From NCBI RefSeq assembly GCF_000005505.3, contig NC_016134.3:7918624-7982623 (forward strand): a stretch of 64,000 bases of DNA. The letters run 5' to 3'. The stretch comes from Brachypodium distachyon. Its lineage: Eukaryota > Streptophyta > Magnoliopsida > Poales > Poaceae. The notes below the pieces were generated by a model that ran no database searches, was not told where the DNA came from, and saw only the letters and a list, made by a program, of their open reading frames with translations. Below are positions 12,960 through 24,520 of the stretch, piece by piece (within the stretch, counting starts at the first letter, position 1; every line of letters begins with the position of its first letter). Made by a program: the position numbers and the translations under genes.

Positions 12960-14640
12960 ATTTTATCGTCTTATAAATGCTCGAGGACGAACATAGACTA
13001 AGCTTGGGGATGTTGATGCATGTAAAAAGCATACATGAACTTTGATGTTTATTACCTTATTTCCACGATATTTGTGTCACTTTGGATGTTATTATCAATG
13101 TTTTAATGATTTAGTGTATTTTCCTAATAATCCCCATTTATTTGTATTTAACTCGATCTAGGAGGCAGAAAATCCCCTTTTCAATGTTTTTGTCGTGCAG
13201 GGAACACCATAACTCCAGAAATCCTGAAAGTTCACGGCAGTCAATATTTTTATAATAAGACCGTGTGCAAAGGACGCCAAGAGTGGAGCTGCCAGGGGCC
13301 AGATGGGGCCATGGCGAGGGTCCCCATGCAGGCCGTGCCATGGGGCCAACCTGGGGCCTCAGAGCTCTGTTTCACGAGATCTTTTTTCCAGAGCCTTCCT
13401 CCTGACCTAAAAAACGCTTATAAATTGAATCTCCTTCGCGTTTCCGAAGCACGGCAGTGGAAAAACACAGAAACAACAAAAGATTGATCTAGAATTGGAG
13501 GGGAAAACTTCGCCGGAGTCGCCGCCGGCCGCCTCCATCATTGCCATGCCCCTCTCCATCATCTCCATGATGAGGACGGAATAGTCCCCTCTGGACCTTG
13601 GGTCCATGGAATTAGCTGCCGACATGATTAAGATCATCTCTGTATTATCTATTGGTGGATCCTTATGAGTTGCATATTCTCATATTTGTCTTAGATATTA
13701 TTAATAGATTCACATGTTTACCTCTTCCTTGTTTACCTTTGTTACTTGGATATATGTGCTGATGTGTGTGTGCTAGTTATATCCGACGGACGGTTGGTGG
13801 AAGTGTTGTACTTTGACTATCCTCCGTCTTTATAAAGTTAATCTTTATTACTTATGCCAAGCCCCTCCGTTACTGTGATGATTTTCACCATCATGTTGCT
13901 TAGAACTTAATGTTGTACTCATGTCAGTTTAGATAGATAAATTCACTTTACCAATTGAGTTTTAGGGGGTAGCTAATAAATCTCTATTTATGAAACGTGA
14001 TGCCCATTTTAATATTATCAAAGTCATCTTTTTGTTGCTAAGTTTAACTATCCTTCAGGCTAAATTTGTGTCACCAAAATTATGCGAGAGTAGACAAACA
14101 AACCTATTAACCCTGGGACCTCTTTAATCATTGTTATCAATCACTTTTACAATTATTTTGCTATTATAATATTGTGTCCAGATTTTACAATTATCCAAAA
14201 GCCAAATTAAAAATCATTTATCAATTATTTACTTATTAGCTTCCCTATTACTTTAGTTATTTATTTGAATGTTTACTTTAGTTTAATTTCAGTTTTATAT
14301 TTCTTTTGTCTCGTATCATTGTGACTGACAACCACCTTGATATCTTGCTGGGGACACAAGATATTTTTAATTTTTTTGCAGATCTTTGACTGGACGTAGG
14401 AGTGAGAAGTTTAATTCTTCACAGTACATCTCCCCAAGGACTTCCAATATTAAACTCCAAATTACCCTTGTGGGGAAAAACTTCTACTTGCTGCCGCACT
14501 CTACGCTTGGAGTCCCAAACATCAACTTCTCAACAAGATGAAGTTAAAAATGTTCCTATTGACTTTCTGTGTCTTTTGCATATACAACCCTAGCCTGGTA
14601 CTTGGGCTATTCACTGGCATCTTTGTGGTTTAGGCAGGCA
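12960..14640 (+). mobile_element. Degraded Ty3/gypsy LTR with adjoining internal sequence
   Basis: CTCGAGGACGAAC then AAGCTTGGGGATG (12980-13012) resembles the end of gypsy coding sequence plus polypurine tract just before an LTR starting TGATGCATG. LTR-like AT-rich sequence continues to about 14318 (GTATCA). It is followed by GGGGACACAAGA and a stretch (14400-14600) resembling leader sequence inside the 5' LTR. No second LTR copy is present in the window. Boundaries are approximate. Confidence 0.45.
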
Positions 14641-14654
14641 ATGCTACCCTTCTA

Positions 14655-14765
14655 CTCCCTCCGATCCTAAATTCTTGACTCAAATTTGTCCAAATATGAA
14701 TGTACCTATTCTTAAAAAGCGTCTAGATACATGTAATGTTTTGACAACAATTTAGAATGGGGGAG
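14655..14765. mobile_element. Stowaway MITE, 111 bp
   Basis: The ends CTCCCTCCGATCC and AGAATGGGGGAG are inverted and flanked by TA (14653-14654 and 14766-14767). The inside carries the common AAAAAGCGTCTAGATACATG motif of grass Stowaway elements. Confidence 0.88.
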
Positions 14766-15039
14766 TATGTTTTAAGTCGTGTTTGTCACACATTTTGTGG
14801 TTCTTTTGAGCGATTGGCCGACTGGAAGGGTGGCTTGGAACAGGCGGCGGTTAGGCTTGGCTTTGGGTCGCTATCTTTTGCTTCTTTTTTTAGGGTGGCA
14901 TGCTAATATTAGATTATTCATGTCGAAAGCCAACCAATGGAAGTCTAAGCTAGCACTATAATCTATGTGGACGCAAGCTCTATATCTCCGCTTGACCTCA
15001 ATTATTTCAGGCTCCTGCTTTCGTTTGGGACCCACGACC

Positions 15040-15046
15040 TATATAA
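15040..15046 (+). promoter_or_regulatory. TATA box of the defensin-like gene
   Basis: TATATAA lies 96 bp before the start codon of the defensin-like gene, a usual distance for a plant TATA box plus short leader. Confidence 0.6.
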
Positions 15047-15141
15047 TCAAATAACCACACCAAGTACGACACCATCGTCATTGTTGCATTTCAAAGTATT
15101 TTTCATTCAGTTGAGGTGTATATATCCTCTCATATTGTAAC

Positions 15142-15510
15142 ATGGAGGCTTGGAGGAAGACCACGGTGGGCTTTCTAGTTCTTGTCTTGGTTGCGGCTTC
15201 TTCATGTAAGCATCATGATCTATTAAACTCCTAGCTATTAGTGCATGTCTTGTAGTTGTATACTTGTATGCTCGCACATTTAAGGTTTTCTTCTTATTTA
15301 TAACCGTGCTACACATTTATAGATGAGGTGTTATCCGTTGAGAACAATTGCTTTTGGAAATATAGCAACGATCGTTGCGTGAACAACGAAGGGTGCAGGA
15401 ATGCTTGTATAGCAGATGGCGCGGACGATGGACAATGTCGCAACCGCGCCAAAAGACTATTTTATGGTGCCAACTGCGAGTGCTATCCTAAAGAATGCAA
15501 CAAGGGCTAG
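15142..15510 (+). CDS. Secreted defensin-like cysteine-rich peptide, 83 aa
   Basis: Two exons (15142-15205 and 15323-15510) with a GT-AG intron give an 83-aa preprotein. Residues 1-21 form a signal peptide with hydrophobic core VGFLVLVLVAA. The mature part has eight cysteines spaced C-x8-C-x5-C-x3-C-x9-C-x12-C-x1-C-x4-C. It thus has the CxxxC and late CxC of the plant defensin-like (DEFL) fold. One phase-1 intron at the end of the signal peptide is the usual DEFL gene structure. The peptide is probably secreted to the apoplast; roles in the family range from antimicrobial defence to pollen-pistil signalling, and the sequence does not tell which. The CxC spacing and length differ from classical antifungal defensins, so it is a divergent member. 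It stands alone among transposon remnants but has an intact frame, TATA box and splice sites. Confidence 0.85.
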
Positions 15511-16245
15511 CTAGACGCTTGTTGTACTAGATCTAGACAATCAAGGGCCACAACCTGAGGAACCAAGTTACCACTGCACATGATTAAGTTGTTATAATTG
15601 GGATATTGATATGCTCTAGAGTCAACCAAAGTGACGGTTGTGTCACGGTATATTTATTATCTCTTGGATAATGATAATCTGAATATACTATTTGATGTGG
15701 ACTTTTTATACAAGGTTACGATGTCATGCTAAAATCTTTTGTACATGTCAATAAGAAATGAAACAATATATGTATAACTATATATTGTTGGAGCTAGCTG
15801 ATTCACATAACAAGCTAAAGAACAAAGGAGACAAATTTTTTTGGCACCGTGCTGCCTCACACAGCATGATTTTTTCTTCTCATTATTATTTTTTCCTTCT
15901 CCTTAACAAACATGATAGATTGGTTACAAAATATATAGAGCAAATATGAGGCGCACTTGTTCCTTATCTAACGGCTAGGATTTTTTCTTTAGGAATTTAA
16001 TTTCATTTACTAGCTCTTTCTATCATTAGTTAAAGTGTGAGAAAATAGTTAGACCAAAAATTCCATGCATATGGTTTGGGACAATCCCAACACCATTAGA
16101 TGTATGCATAGGTTGGTTTACTTGTGTGTTTTGGTTTGAGGGTTTTCAAAATATTCAAATGTCCTACCAGAAGCAAAATGGGCAACCCCTTCCTAAGCCC
16201 CAACGATTATACTTTAGATGACGACAACGCTCTTAATATATACAC
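15511..16245. other. 3' region of the defensin-like gene and AT-rich intergenic DNA
   Basis: AATAAG near 15750 could serve as a polyadenylation signal. No further gene or repeat pair was recognised. Confidence 0.35.
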
Positions 16246-16458
16246 TTGCATGTCATGTTTACTTCTTTGGCCATCATGCCCGGTTGTATGATCTATATTG
16301 TTTGCTTGTGTGCCACGTCGATCGAAGTAGTTAACGACCAGCAGGACCCTCGACCCTACGAGGAGTTCTTTCCCGTGGACCCTCTCGCGCGTACCTGCAA
16401 CATATCTCAGTCAACCGAGAAGACCCCTGATCAGGATGAACTTTATAATTTTTGTTGA
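16246..16458 (+). CDS. Hypothetical 70-aa ORF, unrecognised
   Basis: The frame opens with a hydrophobic segment (LAIMPGCMIYIVCLCATS) that could act as a signal peptide, then a polar tail with DQQDPRPYEEFFPVDP. I recognise no family. Base composition differs slightly from the AT-rich neighbourhood, but no promoter or splice evidence supports a gene, and it may be part of an old repeat. Confidence 0.15.
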   Translation: MHVMFTSLAIMPGCMIYIVCLCATSIEVVNDQQDPRPYEEFFPVDPLARTCNISQSTEKTPDQDELYNFC

Positions 16459-16499
16459 TATGTCATGGTGGACAAATTGGTTACCACAATCGAGTAGTT

Positions 16500-17960
16500 T
16501 TCAGCTTAACAACATCGTTCATGTTTATTGCTTTACTCTAGTATGCCATGGTGTATGATTCGGTTACTGTCGATCCCGACTTAACCTGGTCATTCGTACG
16601 TTTACTGTTATTAATTGTGATGCTGCTACTTTTCACTTGTGATCATCTGTATGCAATGGGTTGGGTTGACAATCAGACATCGGTGTCTAGGAGTATCAGC
16701 TAGTGGGCGTCGAGACTTAGACCCGAGGGTTAGGTCGAGGCTGAGACCCGACGGTTAGGTTGGCGATGAGTCATCAGGGGTAAGTACGCGGTATCACTTG
16801 AGGTAATCGACTAGTGGGCGTCAGGGCTAGCACCAGTGAACGTGGGGTCGGTAGTGTGCCACTAGTGCGATTGGTCGATTTTGGGTTGGCTAATTAAAAT
16901 TGGCAACTAAAATCAATCCGAAGTGAGCGGGTACCGTCATTTGGTTCTTTATCCCGTTTAGGTCAGTTAAGGACCGAGATTCATGCAATGTTGATCCAAG
17001 CCACAAGCGTACAACCTCATGGTATTGTATGTGCGGTATCCTGACTTAGTACGCTTACTTGTCTTAACGGGGAAGTCACAGGTGTTTAGTTGTGGTGTTT
17101 AGTTGCAGTGTTTGTTGGATCACAAGATGGAGACATGAGATTTGAGATTTGGATTTTGGACAGGCGGTCCACAGGATAGGTACACTCGTGTTTCGCGTGT
17201 CTGGCACGACTAGGGAACGAAAGCTTCGAGTCCGGATCCCACCTAGGTGCCTGGGGGCGGGGGTGTTCCGGGTAAGACTCTTAGCGGTGGCTTCCCACGT
17301 TAATTCAAGTTGGGCGGAACGGGGTTGTCTTAGTTGCTCAGAAATGCACCCACGAATGTTGTTGCTGGGCCCGGCGAGAAGCTGGGTAACTAAGTCGTGA
17401 GGGTAAAGTTGTACACCCTTGTAGGGTTAAATCTATTTGAATGAGTGTCGGTCAGTAGTAGTCCTGGCAACCGGGTGTTGCGAGACTGGTTGGAGTTTGA
17501 GTTGGAGTTGGTGACATGATGATTTTGATCTGAGATGACAGGAGTAGTGGACTTGTGAGGTGACTGGTGAGTCTGTGTTGTTGTGCATGACGATTGTACG
17601 TAGCCACGTAGGGATGACAGGAGGTCTATGGTCTACCCGCAAGAGTCGAGTTATACCTGAGCAGTTCGATGATGATTACAACTGAAACCGAAAGGAATGA
17701 CTAAAACTTCATTAGCAACAATATATGTTTAGAGATAGCCTACATACCTGTTCTAGAAAATGATAATTGCAGTAGAACTTGGGTACCTACTATTGTAGGT
17801 GCTTACCGCAGATGTACCTCAAATGGAAGTACACCTATTTGACTAAAACACACCTCGGTCGAATCCCTTGTATATTCACAAATGATGTTAATTAACTACT
17901 TAAACAATAAAACTTTTTTTTAAGATGGGTGTCCTCGCATGATACCATAGAGTCATTACA
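16500..17960. repeat. Unclassified G-rich repeat-like DNA
   Basis: From about 16.6 to 17.65 kb the strand is G/GT-rich with internally repeated phrases (CTAGTGGGCGTC twice; GAGACCCGACGGTTAGG and ACCCGAGGGTTAGG). It resembles non-coding parts of grass gypsy elements, but no terminal repeats were found. Nothing is recognised at 17.65-17.96 kb. Confidence 0.3.
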
Positions 17961-17961
17961 A

Positions 17962-18409
17962 TCACTGTGGCAGCCAGCCTGCACGCAGGCAGGTGGTGGC
18001 CTCAATCAGAACACCCGCACTCATTGAGGTTCTTGCAAACTTCGCAAGGTCATGAGCAGTTTTGTTACACTTTCTAATTTTCAGGAAGAGCATCTTAGGG
18101 AGGGCAGGCAGGAGGTCCTTGATGTCAGCAGCAACAGAGGCCAACGCTGATCTGTGGTTGTTGTCGTTTCGGAGCATGTTAATTACCTCCTGACTGTCGG
18201 TTTCCAAGATGGTAGGATTGTTGATCAGGTGTCGCAAAGTGGAGAGGCATTCGAAGGAAGCTTGGGCCTCCGCCATGTCCACACCGTAGCAAGGAATCCC
18301 ACTCCTCCAGGCGGTTCTGGCGATTCTTCACACAAGATCGCCCCCGAGGCACTAAGTTGTGTGTCTTCCATGAAACTTGCGTCAACATTTACTTTTGGGA
18401 TGATGTGTC
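17962..18409 (-). pseudogene. RNase H-like domain fragment (LINE-type), cut by the 13-kb retrotransposon
   Basis: The minus strand reads KVNVDASFMEDTQ, then ETDSQEVINML, then KCNKTAHDLAKFA in order. These are the core blocks of the plant RNase H-like domain found in LINEs and related gene remnants. A frame change lies between the first and second blocks. The 5-bp target site of the gypsy element (18405-18409) falls just before KVNVDASF in coding order, so the element inserted into this sequence; the other side resumes at 31416. Confidence 0.7.
18405..18409. repeat. Target-site duplication GTGTC, left copy
   Basis: GTGTC directly precedes the left LTR and is repeated right after the right LTR at 31416-31420. 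Five bases is the usual Ty3/gypsy duplication. Confidence 0.93.
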
Positions 18410-19259
18410 TGTCGGAACACGGGTCTCCGACACCGGGGATGCCGAGCACCCCCTTTTTGGTTTGGTGGAGGGCGAAGCGATCGCTCCGCCGATCGCCGGC
18501 GTGACGATAGACATGAAGTGTGGACATGTGAATTTAACCCGGTTCGGGCCACCCGGAGGTGTAACACCCTACGTCATGCTTTTTGTTGTATTCAAAATTG
18601 TATATGTTGCTTACAAGGTGTTCCGGGAGTTCCCGGGGAGCTACTTGACGATGGCTCTAACTAGGACTCAAGTTAGGACTGATCGGAATCGAACCCTTTG
18701 ACCGGTGGCATCGGTCATCCTTTTATAGATAAGGAGATACTACAAGTGCCAATGCATGCAGCGTGACATGTCTCCTAGACGCGTGTCACAGCTACACGAA
18801 ATACACTTCCGCTGATCCATGCTGAACGCCATGCAGCGCCCGGTCCACTGTACACGGTAACAAAAATGCTTCGTAGAGTAGTCGCCCTAGCCTTGGCAAG
18901 CAAGACTAAGCCTGCTGATAAGACTCCTGTCGGTGCATTATATGCACTGTGCCCACCGTCTTGTCCTGTCTTCATTGTTCTGCGGGCCCCTCCTGCATGC
19001 CCGAGCGTGGGTTGCTGGGGTGCTCCTTCCCGGCTAGCGCACCTGGCTAGTTGCCGGGAGACGTTTCCTCGCTTCCCGGGACCGGGGTTCCCGGGGGCTT
19101 CTTATATCCTGGCCCTTAACTTCACCTTCACCAAGAACCGTCTCCTTGAGGCAGGCTTCCCGGACTCATCGCTTCCCGGGAGGCCTTCCTGACGGGGCTT
19201 CGTCACTGGCGACCCACGCGTCCCGTATCAGTGGGACCCCGTGGGCCACTGGTACGACA
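18410..19259 (-). repeat. LTR, 3' copy in element orientation (850 bp)
   Basis: It begins TGTCGGAACAC and ends GGTACGACA on the plus strand, so both ends are the canonical TG...CA. It matches 30614-31415 along its length, except for an extra block near 18480-18530 and a few small indels. Confidence 0.93.
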
Positions 19260-19275
19260 GTAGCCCCCGGGCATG
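19260..19275 (-). other. Polypurine-tract region of the retrotransposon
   Basis: In element orientation the sequence just before the 3' LTR reads GCCCGGGGGCTAC. A G-rich tract in this position primes plus-strand DNA synthesis in LTR elements. Confidence 0.45.
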
Positions 19276-19676
19276 GGCCGGCAGCCTTGAAGCTCCCAGC
19301 AAGTTCTATCCTCGGTCGGTTGCCGAGCTACGCCCTATCCGACGCGTGGGTCCCAAGAGGAGTCCACCTGGCACCCGGCCTCGCGGGCCGCATTTACGGT
19401 TCCACTCCTCCGAGCGAAACGGTCGGGCGCACGATTTCGTGCCTTATCCCCCTTAATCACCAGAGAGATAAGGCCACGTCGCGCACCCTCCTCTTAATCT
19501 CCGATTCTTTAGGGCACTTTACTGCTGATCGTGGGGGTGTCCGTTGCAGCCCGCCAGCCCCGTTACATACCCAAGGCTGGTGGCGGGCACTACCCACTGC
19601 CTCTTGCTCCTGCCATTGCCTCCTCCCAAGCTCCCCACGCCCCAACTCCAACCAAATCACCTCCCCACCTTCGCCG

Positions 19677-22600
19677 ATGTCTTCCAAGAGCCAGAACCGT
19701 CCCAAGGGGAGCACCAACAAAGGGGTAAAGCGTGAGAAGGTCAGCAAGAAGGGCTGTCGGACCGAGCCTGGAAGGATGAGAAAATGCGGGCTAAGTTCGC
19801 CTTCTTTCCCCCCGGGTACAACGGCGAGGGGGTAGACAAGCTGGTCTTGGCGCTTGCCACCAAGCACAACGAGTACAGGCCGAAGTAGATTCTCCCCGTC
19901 AGCACGGAGCGCGACCAGCAGTACTTCCGGATCTTCGGGAGATTAATCCTAGCCGGGTTCGTACCGCCGCATTCTTTTTTCCTTTCAGCCATCATGGAGA
20001 CAGGCTCATCATGGCGCAACTTCACCCCACGTCGTTTTTCACATTGGCTGTCTTCCAACACCTTTGTGAAGCGTTCGTGGGGGTGATGCCGTCGGTGGCT
20101 CTATTTCGCCACTACTACTACCCGAGGGTGGAGAAGAAGGCTCCCCTATCCTCGGGAGTGGTGTTCCGATTCCGCGACAGGATCAAGTCGGAGTTCATCG
20201 AGCTGGGGAAGAAGAAGATGGAGCACGAGTGGCGCCGCGACTAGTGCTGAATGCGCACCGACGAGCTCCAGGAGTTCCACGAGGAGCCCCTCGGGCCTCC
20301 GAAGGGCTCTGACGACTGGACGCTCTGCGACCAGATGGACGAGGAGCTGGTCCCAATCTGTGCCAAGATCAAGGCGCTCCGTGAGGCTGGGCTCACGGAC
20401 ACAAATGTGGCACGCCACTTCATCGGGAGGCGCGGGGCTCCCCTGCAGCGGCGCTCACATCCGGCATGGATGTACACCGGGTCCGGCGACCGCACCCGGT
20501 TGCAGCGCACAGACCTCCTCCTGGAGGAAGTGCAATTCTGGGTGAAGGGCATCACTGGCGAGGACGAAGCCTACCGGCTGCCCCCGCTTGGAGCGCACCC
20601 GCTCCATGCCGGGATCCCGAACCCGGGAGCCCGGGATCTCCTACTCTGCGACGAGTGGGGGATCGTGGAGGACCCCTCGGTGCAACCTTCCCCCCAGCAG
20701 CCCAGGCCCCGCAGGGGTAAGGATCCGGCTGCCGACTCGGGGAAGGGGGGCCAAGGCCAGGCCTCCGCCAGGCCAGAGGACTCGGACTCCGACGACTCCT
20801 CGCTGGGCGTCGAAGGAGACCTCAGCGACGACGGCGATGACGACGACGACGACGCTCCTCCGGCAGCCAGCGGGGTCGCGCCAGAGGAGGACGACGAGGA
20901 AGACGATGTCCCCCTGGTGAGGCAGTCAGCGGAGGAGCGGGTGAGCAGGCAGGAGGCCAGCCTGCAACCATAGGAGCCTCACGGTGACGTGGGGGCTGGG
21001 GCCTCCGGCGGCAGCGATGCGGCCGCAACAGCCGCCCCGACTATGCCGGTGGCTCCGCTAGTCCCACCCGCGCGGAGCGGCCCTCCGGCGAGGAGCAGTC
21101 TGGCGGATAGGGTGCTCAAGCTCAAACCGGCAGGGTGAGTTCAATGTTGTTCTGAGCACTTTAGATTTCGTGAATTCTTCACATGCCTGACTAACTTGTT
21201 TTTGCGTTCTCCAGTTCTTCAAGGAAGAGGGGGGCGGCAGACCAGCACGTCGCTGGCAGCCCCGACCAAGAAGCCCCGCCCGGCATCGGACGGTGGCAAC
21301 CGAGATGCCGCTGACGCGGCTGTTTGTGATGGCGGCAGCTGCCGTTGGGGACTCGAGGGTCCTCGATTCGAGCCCACGGGGCACTGGCCCGGCGGCAGGT
21401 ACGTGCGAGTCCCAACATCTCTTTTACACATTCACGCCATCTCCCATACTTGACGCAGGTGCTCTTCGTGCAGTTGCCGGGGATGTTCCGGCAGCGCTCA
21501 CGCCCACCGAGGTGTGGGTAATCGACCTCACCGGTGAGGTCGACGATGACGCTCCGGCAGAGACTGCCTCCGCCGGAGCCCTTAAACAATCGGCCATAGC
21601 GCCTGCTGCCGCAGTCGATGCCACGCAGGGGGCGCCATCTGTGGCAGGTGACACAGAGCAGCCTCCGCCAGCCGGAGCAGGCGGCGGTGCTCTGGAGAAT
21701 CCCCCGAGCCCCTAGCCCGCCCCTTTGGATGGGCAAGGGGCTGCAGGGCTTGGCCAGGCCGGGGGCGCGTCGTCAAATCCCGACGCGCCCTCGGGATCAC
21801 AGACGGTTGCGGCGGGGTCCTCCTCCTCCTCCGCCAGAGCCGCCTTCAGCTCGGGAGCAGGGGAGCTCGTCGGGCGGACATGGGGTCGGATTACTTTCGA
21901 CCCCAGTGTGTTCCAGCAAGGACACCAAGTGATCGACAACATCCAGCAGCAGCAGCGGATGTTCGTCGATTTCTTCAATGACGCACAGCAGCACCACGCC
22001 CGCGTGGTAGCGGAACTGGGCGGAGCGCGACGGGAGGCGGAGGAGCAGCTCACCGAGCTGCAGCGGCTCCGGGAGGAGCTCCAGCAGGCGCGGCAAGCCG
22101 GGGCAACGCCTGCTATGCAAGGGGCGCCGGAGGCACAGGTCCTCCAGCAGCTGTGGGATCTCCAGCAAGAGCACCAGCGGGAGCTTGAGCTGGTGAAGGC
22201 CACACACGCCAAGAGCGAGGAGGAGCACCAGGCGGCGCTGGACTCGTTCCAGGGGCGTCTCCGAGAGAAGACGGTCCTACTGTCCAACTACTCCCTAGAG
22301 ATCCAACGCCTCCGCCGCGAGGTCGGAGAGCTGGAGACGGCGGCTGCAACAGCAGCCGAAGCCTCAGCGCGCCGGGAGAAGGAGCTGCAAGACTAGGCTC
22401 GCTCCCGAGAGCGCGAGCTTGTGGGGCAGCTCAAGGCCGCCCAAGATGCCAGCTCGTCCCTTCAGGGCGAGCTCAACATTGCGCGGCAGGAACTCCGGCT
22501 GGTCGACGACGACAATACCAAGAAGGCGTCCGAGATCGGCAGGCTGAAGTCCGAGTGCCGCGAACACAAGCTGCAGGCCCAGGAGGCTTGCGGTGTTTGC

Positions 22601-23131
22601 ACCGAGCTGCGGGCCCGCAGGACAGGGGAGGCGGCCAGGCTGAAGAAGCTGGCGGACTCGGCGGTGGAGGCGCTGCAGGGGTTCGATATCCCGGTGAATT
22701 CCTTCGACGGGGTGAACATGGGCAGCTTCACCTCCTTCTTCGCAGACTTCGTCGGCCGGCTGAGCGGCCTGCAGAACTGCGTTACAGCCTTCGGGGACCG
22801 GCAAGTCGGCCTTGCAGCTGAGCAGGTCGCCGGGCAAATTCTCACCCGGGTCCACTCCGCCCGCCCCGACTTCCCGTTCGAGTCGGTCTTCGACGCCTAG
22901 TTGGACGAGGAAGAGGCCAAGACCCTCCGGGAAGCAGCGCGAGGCGTTGTGGACGAGATGGTGGCGCGGATGCAGGGCAAGGTCGATGAAGCCGAAGCCG
23001 CTGACGAGGAGGTTGCCGGAGAAGCCCCGATGCCGAGGATGCACCCGACACCGACGCAGCCGCCCCGGGAGCACCCCTTGCATAACTGCTTGTTTTTATT
23101 TTATTTTTATTTTCCTGCAAGTGGCGCATGA
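19677..23131 (+). pseudogene. Antisense ORF region of the retrotransposon (gypsy-type 'transposase'-like plus coiled coil), broken
   Basis: Coding-like sequence runs on the strand opposite to pol. It starts at an ATG at 19677 (MSSKSQNRPKGSTNKG) and continues through several frames. A block at about 20011-20244 (PTSFFTLAVFQHLCEAFVG, then ALFRHYYYPRV) resembles the putative gypsy-type transposon domain found in plant retroelement proteins. The next part (20251-20973) includes HFIGRRGAPLQRRSHPAWM and a long Asp/Glu-rich stretch. Then come about 300 residues of coiled coil (21900-22680) rich in Glu, Arg and Leu. At least six stops or frame changes break it (for example 19887, 20242, 20971, 21713, 22394, 22898). 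Proteins of this type sit antisense to pol in Tat elements; their function is unknown. Confidence 0.75.
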
Positions 23132-24520
23132 CGCCTTAGAACCTTTTATATTAGCTTTCTCTTATCATCGCAAGTTGTTACTTGTCAACTCGTTTGCTCA
23201 AGCTTCAATATATCCAATGCTACTTTTACTTGCTTCTTTGTCTAAGACCAGCTTGCCGTGGAGGGGCTCTGTTCCTCCTGTGCTCTAGACTTGCGTATTC
23301 GGGGACTCGCCAGCAACATGTTTGGCCAGACTAGGGACCCAGGATGGGCCTGCGGTGCCAACCTAGGACCAAACAGCAGCGGCTAGTCACTCCGCATGCG
23401 AGTTAACTACCCCAGCGCACACGCCTCCGGGACGGACCCGCGAGCCACGTGTGAGGGGCGTCCTCACCCCGCAAGCGTCCTTCCTACGCTCCGACAACAC
23501 AGAGACTGAGCTTACCTTAGCAAACCAGTGTTACTATAGGAAGAGCTAAGGACCCAAGACAAAGTACTTAGCTTTCCGTTCTCTTTGGTCTTGTAGCACC
23601 TCGTTGAGAGCCGTGGCAAGGACGCTGTGGCCGTGCACCCTCCAGCGGCATGCGCGGAGGCATGCACCCCCACAGCGTCTTCGCGATGCCCCTCGCCCAC
23701 TGCACCGCCATTTCTGGTGTCGTTCCGTAAGAGATGTGGCAGGGTCGCGATGGTGGGAACACCCTCAGCGACAAGCGTAGAGGGATGCACCACCATCGCC
23801 TCTCTGCGACATCTCTTGCTTCCTTGCCCGTTGCTAGTGTTGCGCTTGCCCCGGCCTCCTTAAATAGCCGAAGCGCTGCCCTTGCCTCCACACGCGCGGG
23901 GCCACCAGTCGCCACGTGGAGGCACTGGCCTTGTCTCAGTTTTCTGCACCAAGCCTCGAAGTAATTACCATATACGTACAACTTACTTACAAGACGACGA
24001 CACCCGTAACCACCCCACGAGCATCATAGTGTGCCTTCGCCTCATCTTTATCCTGCATGTCAGATTCCTGTAGTGCCCAAGGTGCATAGCGAAAAAATTC
24101 GAAATGCACGAAAAACAGTTCAAACCGGATAACCTCCTGCCTTCCAACCCCCGGGCATAGAAGAGTCGACCTCAGACTTGGGTGTGAGCATCTTTATATG
24201 CCCACGGTGCCCTGCTGGCACGTAGCACGTTGCGGACGGGTCCGGCAACTGCTAGGCCTCTTTCCGGGACGTCCCGGCAACGAGCTTGGTTTTCGGGGTT
24301 CCGGCAGCCCCCTGCTCACAGCCAAGGACGAGGAGACAATTCTGTGCACCTAGAGCAGGAGACAAAAACACTCATTAAAAAGCAAAGCACAACACTTATT
24401 GAAGCAACACTTATCTTTATTCAACTTTGTGCCAGTAGATTACAATTGGGCCTTGCCCGGCTACACTAGCTTAAAGAGGCACGCTGCCGCAGCGTCACCT
24501 GTGGGTAAGGCACCACCGTT
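23132..24520. other. Non-coding spacer between antisense ORF and pol of the retrotransposon
   Basis: The two converging coding regions are separated by about 1.4 kb without conserved coding blocks. A pair of related GC-rich phrases (AGCGGCATGCGCGGAGGCATGC and GCGACATCTCTTGC-type) occurs at 23640-23820. Nothing else is recognised. Confidence 0.5.

Noticed and set aside
22364..23083. A 239-aa minus-strand open frame
   Set aside because: It mirrors the coiled-coil part of the plus-strand antisense ORF region and has no recognisable domain; high GC keeps stops rare.
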